Part shown: positions 38,101-53,100 of the stretch, one piece after another | Layout of the letters: each line of letters begins with the position of its first letter | Numbering within the stretch: position 1 is the stretch's first letter | From: Sympetrum striolatum | Taxonomy: Eukaryota; Arthropoda; Insecta; Odonata; Libellulidae | Direction of reading: 5' to 3' | Assembly: GCA_947579665.1 (NCBI GenBank) | Contig: OX388350.1 | Coordinates: 35,683,393 to 35,747,392, forward strand | Length of the DNA stretch: 64,000 bases | Made by a program: the position numbers and the translations under genes | The notes under the pieces: generated by a model | What the model was told of the DNA's origin: nothing | What the model saw: the letters and a program-made list of their open reading frames with translations, nothing else | The model's database searches: none

Positions 38101-41100
38101 TAAAACTGGTTAGGAATTTAAGTGGGGACGGCTGGTGGTCATTTGACAAATTTCTCTTTTCAATTTAAGTATTTCCCTTTTACTCCAATTTTTTTAATAT
38201 TTTCCTACAGATATGTGAATAATTTATTGCATTCATAACTATATAAATGACAATTCAAAAGAATCTTATCAGAGCTTGATAATTACTCAAATACCTATAC
38301 AGTGAAAATAATGAACTCTTTGCTGTATAAAGAAATGTTTATAAACTATCTATTGATGGTAAAGCAATTGTTTAATATTGCTGGCAGTAGATTGATCTGC
38401 CTAAAATAAAAAAATCCTCAAAAATGCAATAAAATAGGCATTGAGAAGCAAAGTGGTCAAATTACCACTTCCCATCCTTCCAGGTAGAGTTAATCTCCCG
38501 TCCTTTTAATGTTAAACATTTGCACAAGATGTAAAATCTAACATCAGGAAAATCAGGAATAAAAAGTCTACAATGCTACAGATGTGTTATATACCTTATA
38601 ACGCCTACAGATTTCCTCCTACTTCTTCGCTCATCTTCTTCTAGTATCAGTCTCAACTCTTTTCTTCTCTCCTCCTTCAAAAAGAATTTTGGGATCAGAA
38701 AGCTATCCTAATGTAATGTATATTAAGATGTTTCTAAATTTGAAATCAATTATGAAATTCCAGAAGACCTCAGGTAGAAACAACCATTAACAATCAGAAT
38801 TATTGGCAATTTAAGGTATAACATGTAACATTGAAAGCAAACCTAGGATTTAAACAAATATCTATTAAGTAAACAATGCTAACTAACAGCAACAAAGAAT
38901 GAATGTTTCCCTTTATTGAAACACCCAGACAAACAAAAGAAATTACTCACATTTGGTTCTTTATCAATTTCCTTTGAACGTTCGGTAAGTTTGTATTCCG
39001 CAGCCTTATCCTTCTCAAACTCTGCCTGACAACGCTTCAACAGAATTTTCCTAAAATTCTCATTGCTGGATTCACCACTTTGCGTGACTTGCTTTGCAAT
39101 GTTTACATTATTAAGAGTGTCGCAAAGCTTTGCATAAGCTACTGAGAAGTTTGGCTCATCCACAGCCTAAAAAAGTTTTATGTCCATTTAAGAAAGTAGT
39201 AATCACAGAATAGCTTTATGTCCAAAGGCAAATATTACATTTTGAATACTCTGTTTAACTCTTACCCAATTTCTGCCAATCTTAGGCTAATAATTATAAT
39301 GGTTTTATCAACCAATTACCAAATTAAGGTAACTCGTTCAAAAATGCATTATCATCACTTCCAAAATATTCATTATAAGAAATATGCTCACCTTATCAAA
39401 AACTAGATCAACAACTCCAACCAGTTTCTCCATCGTATCAATAGGGAGTCTTATAACTTGTTGAACAAGTTTGTCAAAGTTCTGGGGAGTGAGCTTATTA
39501 AGTATACCCCTCATGGATGCATACAGTTCCTGCAAACAGATTTTATAAGTTATCATTCACCATGGATGTCACAGTAAAGTATCTTACTTTAGAATAAAAT
39601 ATGAAAATATTGTAATCATCATCACTACCATTTTTGATAGTCGTTACTTCAAGATGGGCAAATCACAATTATGCAAGTTAATTTGACTTGCAGGCTACTT
39701 GCAAAGTAACATTTTACGTTCCATTGAAATTGGAAATGCAAGAAAAAATTCTAGTGTTTAATGAATCAGCAGGAATGTGGAACACTATCTTACCTCAGTC
39801 TCTTTCAACTCTACTTTAGCATCCTTGCTTGGCAACTTGTTGCGAGGCTTCCATGCGTTTTCAGCCTCATGCAATTTCACATCTGAGTTTGAAGGAATAG
39901 TCACATACACTATCTTAGCTGCCCCTTTAGGTTTGCCTTGTTGACTGCTCCTCTTGGGTGCCATCGACTATTCAACAAGGAATAAAATTGCTAATCAGAC
40001 AGCATGGAGAGCAAACAATTCTAAATTAAGATTCATCCAAATAATTGGGATGAATCGTGTAACTAAATAAGAGCCAATCTCAATTTCCAAAGACAGCATT
40101 TTCCAAAGACCCCTTCCACAATTGATCACAAACTAGTAATTTATTGTTTTCTGGGACAGCTTCTATGATCAACATTATCAACATATAATATTAAATACAA
40201 TAGACTCAATCGCTATTGAACTACCATTAAGGAAAAAGTTAAATTATGATCAATATTCCAACAGTTCTAAATAGAAAAACATCAGAAATAGCAACGTTAT
40301 ATTTAAATCAGTCATCCCATGATACATACCCTTGGTGCCATAGACTTCACAAAGCAGGGGGTAAAATCCTGAGAATTTCGGCTTAGATGTGCAATGTTCT
40401 TCATATCTACTTGTCGGGCTGGTGCCTACAGTGGTGTAAAAATAACATGAACAAGTGGGGATGTTACTCAAACATTGAGCATGACAATGATTAAGGTCAC
40501 TGCTTCTCATTTTAGTATTTACTTCACGAATTTCTCAGTCCACTACTTTGAAATAATCACTGAAACTAAAGATCACCCTAAACTCCCCAAATACCCATAA
40601 AACTTACCCTATTTGTATGATCTTTCAGTACTATATCTAAATCTGGAAGGTTCTCTGGTTTCTTCACTGACTGAGGATCATTCTGAAGACCCAAAAGGAA
40701 ATCCCTTTCATATTTCTTCTTCCCTTGAGGATTGATGGGACTCCATTGGTCTACGACAAAAATATTAACACAATTAATTCATTACTTAAGTCTGAACTCG
40801 GAATTTAAAAACCAAGCAGACTTTCAGAAACGAGGAATTCCATAAATATCAACATGGAGTATCAGACTATGATATCATCATAGGATTGGCAACTAATTAG
40901 AGATAACACGTGAACTGAAGTCAATCATCTGAATTGAGGGTGTGAAGTACTTGATGGCTCACCAGTAATAAACATTTTAAATGAAATTTCACATTTAAGC
41001 AGGAAAGGTAATTGAGGAAGACAATACTTGAGATGAAATTGAAACATTTTAGCAAAATTTGCCCCAAAATTCATTCCTTATCAAAAGATTTCTTTTCTAA

Positions 41101-44100
41101 GGTATTTGAGCCTTAAAAGAGTTTTACACATCCTTCTAGAGAACTGTGAGGGAAGTGAAACAGTTCACTGTGATAACTTTTAGAGTACCTCACAGAAATA
41201 ACACAAAATACAAACCTTCCTTATAGTTCTTCATGGCTATTAATTTGGAAATCACTGTCTCCATAGATTCATTTTCTATCACAGCAGGAACACCGGGTGC
41301 AGAATTTGCTTCTAGATCCTGCTCCTCCTTGGTGCTACTATCCCCTTCTTCCATTTTCATTTCTTTGGGAGGTAAGCTCGACAGCTTATTCTCACTGTTT
41401 CTCACAGCAACAATTTCCTCTTCCTTATCATTTTTCTCTGCAGTAGACATGTCTTTCTCCACTTTAGTGGACTCAACACAATTTTCGTTGATCTGCTTAG
41501 TTTTAGCTACTTCTTTCACACTGTCTTCTGTGATCTTCTCAACAGAAACTTCCTTTTCGACTTCATCTCTCTTTGAATTGCCAACAACATTCTGCTCAGG
41601 AACAACAGGAGGCATTTCCGTTGCTGACAGCTTGTTGTCAAGGTTCTTCATTAAAAGACAATAAATTCATCATTAGCATCAGTGATAATGATAACTCAAC
41701 GAATACATGTATTACAAGGTAAAAGAACTTTTGTCGGGGAAAACTGAGATAATCACAGGAATAAGCTACTTATCAAAACTAATAATTCTTTACATCGTGG
41801 TTTCCCAAACTTATTTCTACTGTGGACCCCTAAGCTGCCTGAAATGGGTTTTCTTATAAATAAAAGCCATAATTAGTTTCCAGTTTATTATCTCATCTAC
41901 TAATATAGAATCTTTGGCTTCCAAAAACTCTCAAACATTGGAAAAAAAAATTTGAAGGAATATTCTAACTGGTTTCAAATACTCTGGTGAATTGATAAAC
42001 CTTATTAATTTTGATGTTCCTCTCAGACGTACCAAAAATACTAAGCTCATTCATGACTCCTTTGGGAGAGAGGAAGTCTGTAGATTCCAAAATGCCATAT
42101 CCAGAATCACGAGACTGGCTAATGAGGCCCTAAATGGCACCAGGGATATTAATATTTTGATTCACTTCCTTCAAGAGAAAATTGAACTTTAACTTTTCTG
42201 GATAGAATTTTAAACCTTCAAATTTTTATCTTTATACAATCTCTTCTAATTTTTACTTTCTGGTATGTATATACTTAATTCATTGTTATCACGTGCAATT
42301 GGGGCCTTTCCTGCATAGAATGAATTATTACCATAACAACGTCAACTCTTTCTACTAAATTTAAAACAAAATCAAGTATCCAGCCCAGTAAAAAATGGGG
42401 GAGAACAAGTTACTTACAAATAATAATTTCTGCCTGAAACCACAATTTCACAATTATGCACAATTTTCTTAAAACCTTTTATATGGTAGATTTAAAGATT
42501 AAATTCGCAAAACTAATATTACATATTCTAATGTACCATAACTACAGTCAACCAAACAAATTACAAGATATAATTAGATCTGCAAATAAAAGAAAATAAA
42601 TTAAGTTTTTTTTATTTTGACAGACAAACTATCAATTGAAAAGAATGATTAGCTGAAAACTGTCAGTGCGAACTAAGAAACTAAGCATGATTGAAAACAG
42701 GTACCTTACGACAAGCATAATGTGAATCAAGAGTGTAAAGCAAAACAATATGAAGTATTAGAATGTAGTAGTAGTATGAAGTACTAAAGTAAGGAAACAA
42801 TTAAGACATTAACACTTATCAGTTTTAAAAAGAATTTAGTTACTGAATCTAACTGAGAAAACATGTTAGGCACAAAATATTTCACAGTAGAAAAATCACA
42901 ATCAACACTAAACTTTCTACCTATATTTAATCCCCTCTAATTCTTCTTAAATGCTGAATAATCAATAATCCTACTACATTTTTATTCTCTGCCCACTGAA
43001 CACTAACAAAACCTTTCACAACACTCAATCCCACACTTCAAACATAAACTTTAAAAACATTGCAATATACGGCCACTTAACCAATTAAAAACAGGTTATG
43101 ACTTTCAAAATTGTACCAAACCCATAAGAGATTTCTAAAACAAAACAAAATGGAGGTATTTTCAAATTATGACTAAGAACTTACCTTTTCATTGCCAGGT
43201 TTGCTGGACGGAACTTTAGGAGGATGCAATTCTACCTTACTGGAAGTATTTGAGTTAAGTTGTACTGGCACATTTTCATTACTAGTGGCAGTAGCACCTT
43301 TGGGAGTCACTGAAGAGGGAAGAGCACTTGTCTTCGAGGCAGGGGGTACCTGGGTTGCAGGTGGAGGAGTTACTGTCCTGGACTTACTGGGTTCATTCAC
43401 TACCTTTTCATCCATGGAAGGTTGTATCGGAGTTTCTATTCTCTGACTATCAGGCGCAGTTACAGCATTACTGACATTAGTCAATGCTGCTGATGCAGCA
43501 GCTGCCTCTTGCTTTTGCTGCTGTTGAGCATCAGAAAACGCATCCATATCAGTGCCTTCTTTCTCAGCGCCTTTTCGATTGAGCTCGCGGTTCTTGTGAA
43601 CCTTTTTAGATTTCTGCCGCTGTGTGGGTTTGCCTTAAGAAAAGAAAAAATCTATTCATATAACCGCTTATATTTTGCTAAATTTTAATTGCTCAAAATC
43701 ATCCAGAACTTTTAAGAAACTGAACAAACAAATCAATCGAAACCCTTAACAAGAAAGACTAAAGAATATATAGGAATCATCAACTGTAATTCATACTTCA
43801 AGGACTGCATTAGCCCTATGATTGCATATACTTGATGGGGCAATGAACAAATAGGTCTTTAAAAACGTCTACATAAAGTTCCCAAAGTACCAAATAAAAC
43901 ACTAATATGCCAAATGTGATTAGGAATGAAGGTAAGAGGTAGTCTAGTTTAACACACTGCTTTTAGCCTTTGCTGTCTGATTAAGAAAACGACGAATCAA
44001 TTCAAACTTCTGAATCAACCGATCTAATTACAGCGAAGTAGAAAATAATAATATAGTAATACCAACAAGAATTCCATTCTGAAGTGTTTATTTGTAGTAT

Positions 44101-47100
44101 TGTTTTAGCATCCAAATTCTCCAGAAATGAAGCTAAATGCTCTGCTCGAGCATGGAATTTAAGGGATGAAGGTACACAAAGGCATTTCAATACAAATTTA
44201 GTTCGTTAAGTAACCACCACTTTTTTAATGGAACACAATTTGGATTCCAACCTTCCGATGCGGATATCCCCGAATCGGAAGTGTCAAGTAAATAAGCATC
44301 CCCATTTCGAACTAAATGTTACTGTGTGTTATTACTGTTGTGCAATTAAATTCTCGTCGCGGAGGACCATCCAACATGGTGTAAAATTGCACCACGTATA
44401 TTTCGTGCACGGTGAATTAACATGGAGCATCATCAATTAACACCTCTGGAATCATCCATCGGCTATCTGCCATTCGAATTGACGGCAAGACTGCTTCTGC
44501 TCTGGTTGTCCAAATCTCCCTTAACTAATCCCTATCGTCATTTCCACCACACCTAGCAAGTTCAAAATAGAACATGTCTCGGCCGTCTCTAAATTTAGAA
44601 TACCAAGGAAGAGCGAATGGGATGAGGAAAACGGGGGTGAGGGTGGATAGAACTGCAATGGCAAGACACAGACCTTCAAAAGGAAAAATAATGGTAAGAA
44701 AATCCTAGTCCCGAGTGATCTGTTGCGTAGAAATTACTACTAAAAGTTTACAATGGAATGTGCGACGAGAATACGAAAGCCGAGATAACGACTAAAAATA
44801 ATACCACATCGAGATACTCTGCATTAAGCAATTACGCTATATGGAAAAGTTAGCCGGTAGGGGATAAGTCCATTACGTAACGAATTTCGACGTGCACTAC
44901 CGCGTCTTAATATAGTCTCGATTAGACAAAATATTAAGAGTCGTTGACCGAATTACTAAGACGACAGCGAGATCTAAAAAGCTGCAATAAATACTATCAA
45001 CTCGCCACCCTTCCAATATGCCTTCGGTCAACGAACTCGACATTATTGGGAAGGATCTCCATGGATAGAGGTTAGCCGAGGAATTGATCGACCAATGCCA
45101 ATTTTAAAGCACGTTGTAATGGAAGCATTATGCACTGGAACTTTCAACGTTTCTCAGCCATAACTTACCACGTTCTTTTGAGCCACGCCGTCCTTTCCGA
45201 CCTCCGCCCCCGCTCCCTCCTGAGGAAGGATCCATAATTGATCACTTTATGAACGCTTCTCGGAAATGTATTAGAACATTACTTTCACCGGAAAAACGCG
45301 TATAAAAGCTGCAAATTTTCGATCGACTTAATTTTAAAAAACGTAGCCACTCCCGTCCGGATGTCTATTCCTCAACACAGTTACAAAGCGATTAACTTTC
45401 ACAGCACAATCACTACACTTGATTATTCACTTAAATATGACAACCGAGTGTCACTCGCTTAAAAATAAACCTGAATAAGACACTGCACACTGCGTGGGCC
45501 ACCACCTTCAATAAACGTGGTTGACGGGGCGGCGGGGTAGCACGGAATGCTGGGACGAGAAGATATAAGAGGGAAAGAAGTAACAAGCTTATCCGCTAGA
45601 GCGGCGCTTCAAATCCGACATACCAGAACATTCCGACGTAAGGGTGGGGAGGGTGGAGAATTTGAAGAGGAAAGTAAAAGGGCAATAAAAGCGTTGGAAT
45701 CGAGACAATGTCGAGGAACCACTTGCCCTTAAAAATTTCTTCATAAAAATCATTCCTACGACCGACAACAGGTTCATGTGTCTGCCGTTCGAATGGAAAA
45801 CCCACGCATGAAGTTATATTAGCTTTCATGGAGCAGTTTCGAAAATTGGGCCAAAAAGACCCAGTGCAACGTTCGTCCAGCCACGTAACTCCGCAAAGAA
45901 ATAACTCATACCTAACAGAGAAATTCTGACACCAACAGAGAGTATCGTTATCTTTAACTAGACTGGGGAGCAAGAAAAAAATCACCGTTAAGACAGATGA
46001 TATGCATTCTAAAGGAGAGCTGTGTATTGCTCGTCTAATTGGAATAATCGCTTCTCAGCGCCAATTTCTTATCAACTACCACAGCGAAGCCATTACGACA
46101 TCGGGGCAAATTCCAAATAAGCCTATTATTGCTGTTTCACTTAAGTGATTCTAAACCGTATCAATCGAGTTATTTTCTGTTCTGGGACTCCCGGAGAAAA
46201 TTTTCCTCTGATTGAGGCATCAAAATTCAATGGACAATTTGTTGTAGCAGCGGCCATCGCTAAACAAAGGCAAGCGAAATTGGCAATCTGCTATCCTTAA
46301 TATTGCACAATTAATTTCGGGCAAAGTAAATAACTTGAGCTCGAACTCAAATTGTGCATACGCACGGGAAACGGCCGTACAAAACAGTTTAAGTTGAATA
46401 ATTACGTGAGGTTCTCTTGTACTATATACATGGATGTAATTTCCGGTTAAAGGCCCAAATTAGATGAAAACGGGACAGCGATGGATGTGGAGAAAACATT
46501 TCGAAACAAGGGGATGGAACCGATGCTCGTCAGAATAAGCCTAAATGCAACCAAACACAAATCTGACGCAGTAATGGCTGAGAAAAGTAAGCCACTGAGT
46601 AAGGATTTAAGTTTAAAACGGGATACCCGATTGGTTGACCGAGACAGGTTACCACAAGGTTTGGAAACCTACCATATGCTTTCGGCAAGAGAAAAATTCC
46701 GATCAAATTTGTGCAATCCTGAGAGAACTTCCTCTTCTAAGTTGGCTTACAAATTTGTTAAGTAGAAAAGACTATTGGTTGGAGAAAGAAAGGGGGTGAG
46801 CTGGAAGACAGGAGAGACTAATAACGAAACAGTGGAGTACGAACAGAGTGATTAAAATGCTATCTAAAGTATAGCGAATTCCTCCCAAAGAAAACCGAGT
46901 GGAAGTCAACCAGTAAATCAGAAAAAAACGAAAAAAATATAAGTACGGTGCATATTTGCACTTTTGCAACCATTAAAAGAGAAAGATTACTACTCTCAGG
47001 AAAATCAAGAACTGCGGATTAATCTCACATTATTGCAGTTTTCCATTGCCAACTCGTTGCAATTTTTAATAAAATTATCAATAATTTTTCGCAAATACCA

Positions 47101-50100
47101 AGCCCGGGAGAAAAAAATCACATCCCAAAAAAATGAAGCGGAGGGTTGACCTGCAGAATAAAATGTAACAACGTATCTTATTTGGCCAAGTTAAAAAAAA
47201 ACTCATTATCGGCTGGGAAAAGTGCTGAATAGAATAACAATGGAACGAGATTATTACGCTTAAAACCGGAATATTGCACAGCAGATTGATCATCGAAGGG
47301 TTTTCCCCGAGAAAAATAAGGCCAACCTGCAGAGCGGGGCTTAGAAATGCATAAAAGGTAAGAGGCAAACGTAACAGGCAGGAGAAAGTCGCACAAACCG
47401 GCTGATGGCAAAATCACTCAACTCTTGGCCAACGCGACAAAACCCAAGCCATCGCCCATACGGTAGGCGAATGCATCCCCGAAGATAAAGCGATGCCTTT
47501 TTAGGAAAAGAAGGCTGGCATTAAGTGACCCGTAGTTTAATCTTAACACCTTCGTAACAATATTCAGTTTGATTTTTTGGGGATAGCTATGCGCGAAAAA
47601 TGCCGTAAATATTACCGCCACAACTCTTCTTCGAAGTCTTGATGAGGTCTACTAATTAGTCGCCCCTACCCTTTGCACCCCAGTTACTCCTCTATCCACA
47701 CGGAGAGAACCGGCAAAAATAATTACCCAGACTGCAGTGAGAGGGCATCAATGAAGAATATCCATTGGAACGGAAACGATGACCGCATGTTAGCTTGACA
47801 CGCTCAAGAAGTTCTCGAATATGCGCGAATTAATTCCCTTTAAAACTTATAAGAGCGTTGCATCCACTCGACCGACGAAAACCTTCCGCCGTAGGACCCA
47901 AATCAGACGGGACCAGACGAGGGGTGAACATTCGCGAGAGCGCTTTTTTCCCACCTGCACAAATTCCGTGATCCGCATGTAAAACAACCTCTACGAAATC
48001 CAGTGAAAGTCGACCGAGAAAATGACGTATGCGGATGCCGGATCGAAGGTGGAGAGCCGTTTGCCACCGATATGGCTTACGGAGAAACAAATCTTTTAAG
48101 GTTACGTAAAAATACACGGTGAAAATTTTTATCCTCTCAGAACGAATATCGGTAATACTTAGCGATAAAAAAATTTAGGAGCGCGCTTATGAATCCCTTA
48201 AACTTCCATCCTTTAATTTACCACGCTTCATCGCCTAGGCCATTAAGGAGAGAGTAATTACCTTGGGCAAAAAAATATCATGTGGCGATGCTAATGGGGA
48301 CTAGACATTATGATTGGAAATTTAAACCGGCCACATCATAGGATTATTTCGAAATCGATTAAGACTAATGCGATTTGCGAGAAATTGGAACAAAAGCTCC
48401 GAACAACCGGAGGCATGGCAGTGAAGGGAAAGAAAGCTGTAACCAACTGCTTTAGCACATGTGGGTCTCCGGGTCTCTCTAGAGGAGAGACGGCCATTTT
48501 CTTCAAGGTCTCCTGAAATTCTCGCCTCTTAAGCCGCTGCCCCTCGACATGGGCGGACAAGATGGACGATCGGAAATGCATTAAATATTCATAAAATCCT
48601 ATTTTTCTACAACAGAAGCCTTACTGATGGGGGAAAAAAAATCGAGGAAAAAGTAAGTGACAAAGGAGCACCGACTATAATTTCAAGCCATTGTTCACAC
48701 AAGGGAAAATAAAATAATACGATTACCTGTACAGGAAACCTCTGGTATGTTCTAAGATGTTTCTAAAAAAACCCGGCTGATCGATAGAAACGCAACAGGT
48801 AAAACAACGGAACGGCCAATGAAAAAAGGCAGAAAAACACATGTCCTCCTGCACCATCTGCCATGAAGACTTAAACTAATGTACTCTTGGAAAAGAGGCA
48901 TACGCCTGTATGCCGGTGCAAAACGTATGCATACTTACTTCGAGACAAAAAACAAAAGGAAACGAACTCTGCTATCCTTCTCCCTCCATATCCTCCGCGG
49001 CAAGGTCGTCTCGCCCGGGCTTCCTGGCCCCAATAGACAAGGTGCTGAAGATAATCTCTTATGTCTGCAAGACGAGTTACGTTAGCGTTAAACACCTAGG
49101 GCACGCCATTAGGGCAAGTGATCCCCTAGAGCTGATGATGGCCGGGTACCCGACTAACATCACGGGACGAAATCTACGGATATCAGCGCGTTAAAACGCC
49201 AAGACAGTCTGCGGCGAGACAGCCACGTGCATGGTTTGCGACTCCGTTCGTTCGGGCACCGACGCCGCAAGCTCGGTTGCTTTCGGAAAGAGACGTCACT
49301 GGCACCCAATGAACTGAGGGATACCCGCACAAAAGAAAACTCGCGGGGCGACTTCGTGGTCGTGATGGTCCATTGGGAAATCGTGAGCGAAAACTTCAAC
49401 GCGCTTTCCTAAGCTACCGAGAGCCTCGACGTGGCTCTTTCGAATTGCAATGACACACCAACCCCACCCATGAAGTAATTAAGCGCGTTCGATCTCTTAT
49501 TTTTTTTTTGGGAAAATATTCGAGATTTTTTTACGGCTGGCACCCAAAAAACATTTACGCGATGAGGAGCATATTTGATAACAGATTGTACACGATAGAA
49601 GCTACGACACAAGGCACTTCATCACACTGAAAGGGATTAACGAATGATAAAAACATGTGAATTCAAATGAATGGGTTTTGAAATATGAAAATATAATATA
49701 AGAAAAATAACTTGACTGAAAAATTTCGCTTAAGTACGTAGCTCATTCACTCATAAAAAAATTAATCAAAATTGATTATTTTTTTATAAGTGATAGATGA
49801 CGATTGATTTTTACTGACTTTGAATGAATTGTGTAAAATGAAGTCAAAATTTAAATTACGTGCACAACAGATCACATTGAATAAATACTCTCTCTCTAAA
49901 TGAATCTTAAATACGAAAAAGTTATCTTTAAAATATAGGAAAAATCCCTACGTAGAGAAAAGACTGGCAGCCTCTGTGTTAAACAATCCTAATATACAAA
50001 GCCAAAACTTATCTGAAAATTTATTTCAAGAATTCAGTCACAATGGTAATGCTAGCTGTAAAGATTGATCAATCGACAGCATTCTGTATTAATCAACGAT

Positions 50101-53100
50101 TAATGAAATAATTGCAAATATCCCTTCACAATTGAGTAACCCAATATCTTTGGCTATTGCCATTTTCCTTTAGATTATGCAACCCAAGCATATTGATAAA
50201 TAGGTTAATTGACTGTACTACCATCATACACTTTAATTGGGGGAAGGGTAAACTAAATATTAATTTTGGTCACCACAAAAATTCAACCGGCTTATGGTGT
50301 AAGCTAAAAAGGTTAACAAATAAGGCAAAATGCCAACCTCAAACTAAATCCAACAGCATATTTGAAAACTATTCCAAAATTAACATACATATTGTATCAC
50401 AAATTAAATTTTAGCATTATACATATATCTTAATTTTAAACTCCATGAATACTGATGCACTTATAGTAGGTTATCAATTAACAAAATATAACAATGATTG
50501 TTATCTAATCTAAGGTATCTACGTATTTCCCATAAAATCACCAAGGTATAGATATTTATAAATTTCCTTTTCTATCCAATGCTCGTAGCTCTCCATAAGA
50601 AACACATTAAAGCAGTTATGAGAAATTAATTTTATGTACAGACTGTTGAGATATAAATATGAAATTTATGGTTTTAATAGTGCCAATGGTCATTGTATTA
50701 TACATTATGTATATACTGGGATTTTCTGTCTAAACATAATTAAAGCTGAGAAGAGTGTTAACTTGTTAATAAACTTTTCCAATGGTTCCTATGATCATTA
50801 TTCATGTGGCTAAAAATTGAGCAATACAATTTTTTTAATGCTGATTTCATAGTTGTAACTGCCTAAGTTAAGATCAACATACTGTATAAATAATCAATTT
50901 GATGGATAATTTTTCCAATACCAATCAAACCCTCTCAGATAATCCTATAATATTGTACATAAAATCACTAGTTTTTTTATAGACTATCAATGTACATGTC
51001 CTGGAGTAGAAGGACCAGTTGTGTGGGAATGTATATTTATTACTATACAAGTTTTAAGTTTATTACTACAAAAGCTGAATTAAGTTCCATTAGCTATGAC
51101 AGGAATTCAGAGGTGATAATATAATAATTATTACATTATACTGAATTCTATATTTCACAAAATAAGGAATTATTCTATATTATAAAGAATACCTCATCTA
51201 TATTTACCCTACAATACAATGTATAACCTAGCCTACAAACCACTTTTTTGCCTAAGGGGAAATTAACTTCAAGGACCGAGATACAAAGTCCAACATATTA
51301 AAGCTCAGCTTTGACGATTGCAAAAATATCTAATCTTTAATACATACATGTAACTTCTAAGATGCAAACAGATGGGTAAAAGTAAAACAGAGACCTTTCT
51401 TGCTGAAAACAACCATGATTTACAAGAGATTAAAGTTGTTTAGTATCAATCTAGGCAGTGTATTAGCAAAATGCATTGATAACTTGGGGTGGTTACCATA
51501 AGAATCACCCTCCCAAATAAATACTATTGTCAAATTTAATTGACTATAGTCATACATAACATCAATGCTGAGAAGGTTAGGAGAGGGGGACCAACCAAAA
51601 GCAATGGATTGAACAACTCAATGACTCTCCCTCAAATTTGCATTGCAACCTGCTTTTCTCACAATAAAGAAAGATAATAAATAGTTTTTAGTAATTGATT
51701 AGAGGTATCTCATCTATTGAAGGAAGACTGAAAAATTTGCATTCCAATTTACTAATTCGATACTTATCACATTCCAGAAATGCCAAGTATCAAATATGGC
51801 AAGTATCACTTTCCAGTAATGCGAAGTATCAAAAAAGGCAAGTATCTTCTTGCTCTGCTAGTTCTGAAGTTGACCAGTACAGATGTAACCTATAGGATAC
51901 TTCATCTGACAATATCCTTCGATGATCAAGAAACTTGACCATTATGAAGTTGCATCACTTTCATAACTTTTCACTACTCCTTTCAAAAATATACTAAATA
52001 TATATGTTTTCATTGCTTCACTGAAAGCTTTTTTTGGAAAAGCATTCGATTTCAGCTACTGGAGACTAAGACCAAGCTATTCAGCTAAATTAACTTACTT
52101 TCATGTTTGAAACGATTTTATATGGATAATTTTGGCACAATTACTTTCCTTCCATGAATTTAACAACAAAGCCTTTACTTATAAAGAGTTCCAGTCAACT
52201 CTGTTAATGTCATTTACGCATAAAAAGCAAATAGTAAAAGAAATTCTACATCCCACATCTAGTAATTCACCAAAAAAGAATATATCATAATGTCAGTTGG
52301 TACAACATGATTTTAACCAAAATAGTAATTCTAAACATAAATTACTGTGAGAAATGCAACAATTATGCTTAAATTCTTAATAAGTGATACTCGAGGCAAA
52401 TTTTAACAAAAATCTTAAAATATTTCAGCATCTGGTCTCTGTAATGAGGAGGTTCCCATTCTATCCTCCAAAAATATGTAGCACTCCCACAATTATAAAT
52501 AAAAGTTAAATCCCAGTGGAATATGCACATCCATAGCTCTGTTGAACATAACCATAGTGAGTTCTCAACACTATGGAGGCCTCTCTCTTTATTGAGAGAA
52601 AAATATTGTACTTTCAGGGACATTTAACTACAACAGTCATTGCAGCCTTTCAATTAAGTTCAAATTTCCCATATCCACCTTTAAAATGTATAATTCCCAT
52701 ATTTTTACTGTAAAAACCAACGTTAAACAGGATTCTATCCTCTTTTCATTGAAAATATGTAAACAAATATGAAAATAAATATAATGATCAAATAACTGCA
52801 AATTACATCAGAGTGCATGGCATTTTAAAACTTGCTTCAAGATGGTATCAAATGCATACAATAGTAATTATTGTACAAGGTGGTTATATAAATAATATAT
52901 ACAGCCTAAATTAGTAATAAACTAATTTTCCAAATGCCATCTGCATCCACAAAATTTAAGGGTTATTAATTTTTGTTACAATAGATATCTCTTCATGAAG
53001 AGTTAGCAAGTATAAAAACAAAAACATAGCATTCAAGGAAAAGCTGGATGAAGTAGTAGAAAAAACTACAGGAAGTAGTTTTAGCAACAACTTTAGCTAT

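Larger units (their letters stand above)
44560..49600. promoter_or_regulatory. CpG-rich intronic domain around the internal eIF4G promoter
   Basis: By eye, CG dinucleotides are common from about 44.5 to 49.6 kb and scarce on both sides, across the rest of the gene. The change at about 49.6 kb is abrupt. In animals with gene-body methylation, unmethylated promoter DNA keeps its CpGs while methylated gene bodies lose them, so I read this as the unmethylated surround of the internal promoter. Several short ORFs here overlap on both strands and look like chance products of higher GC. No second gene was recognised. Confidence 0.5.

Noticed and set aside
43192..43446. Plus-strand ORFs mirroring eIF4G exons (also 41233-41664, 54825-55409)
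   Set aside because: They are antisense shadows of long low-complexity exons; the minus-strand reading has the conserved motifs and splice phases.
48871..49412. Overlapping ORFs of 60-95 residues on both strands in the CpG-rich domain
   Set aside because: No motif, no splice context and opposing frames of similar length. They are explained by fewer stop codons in GC-richer DNA.
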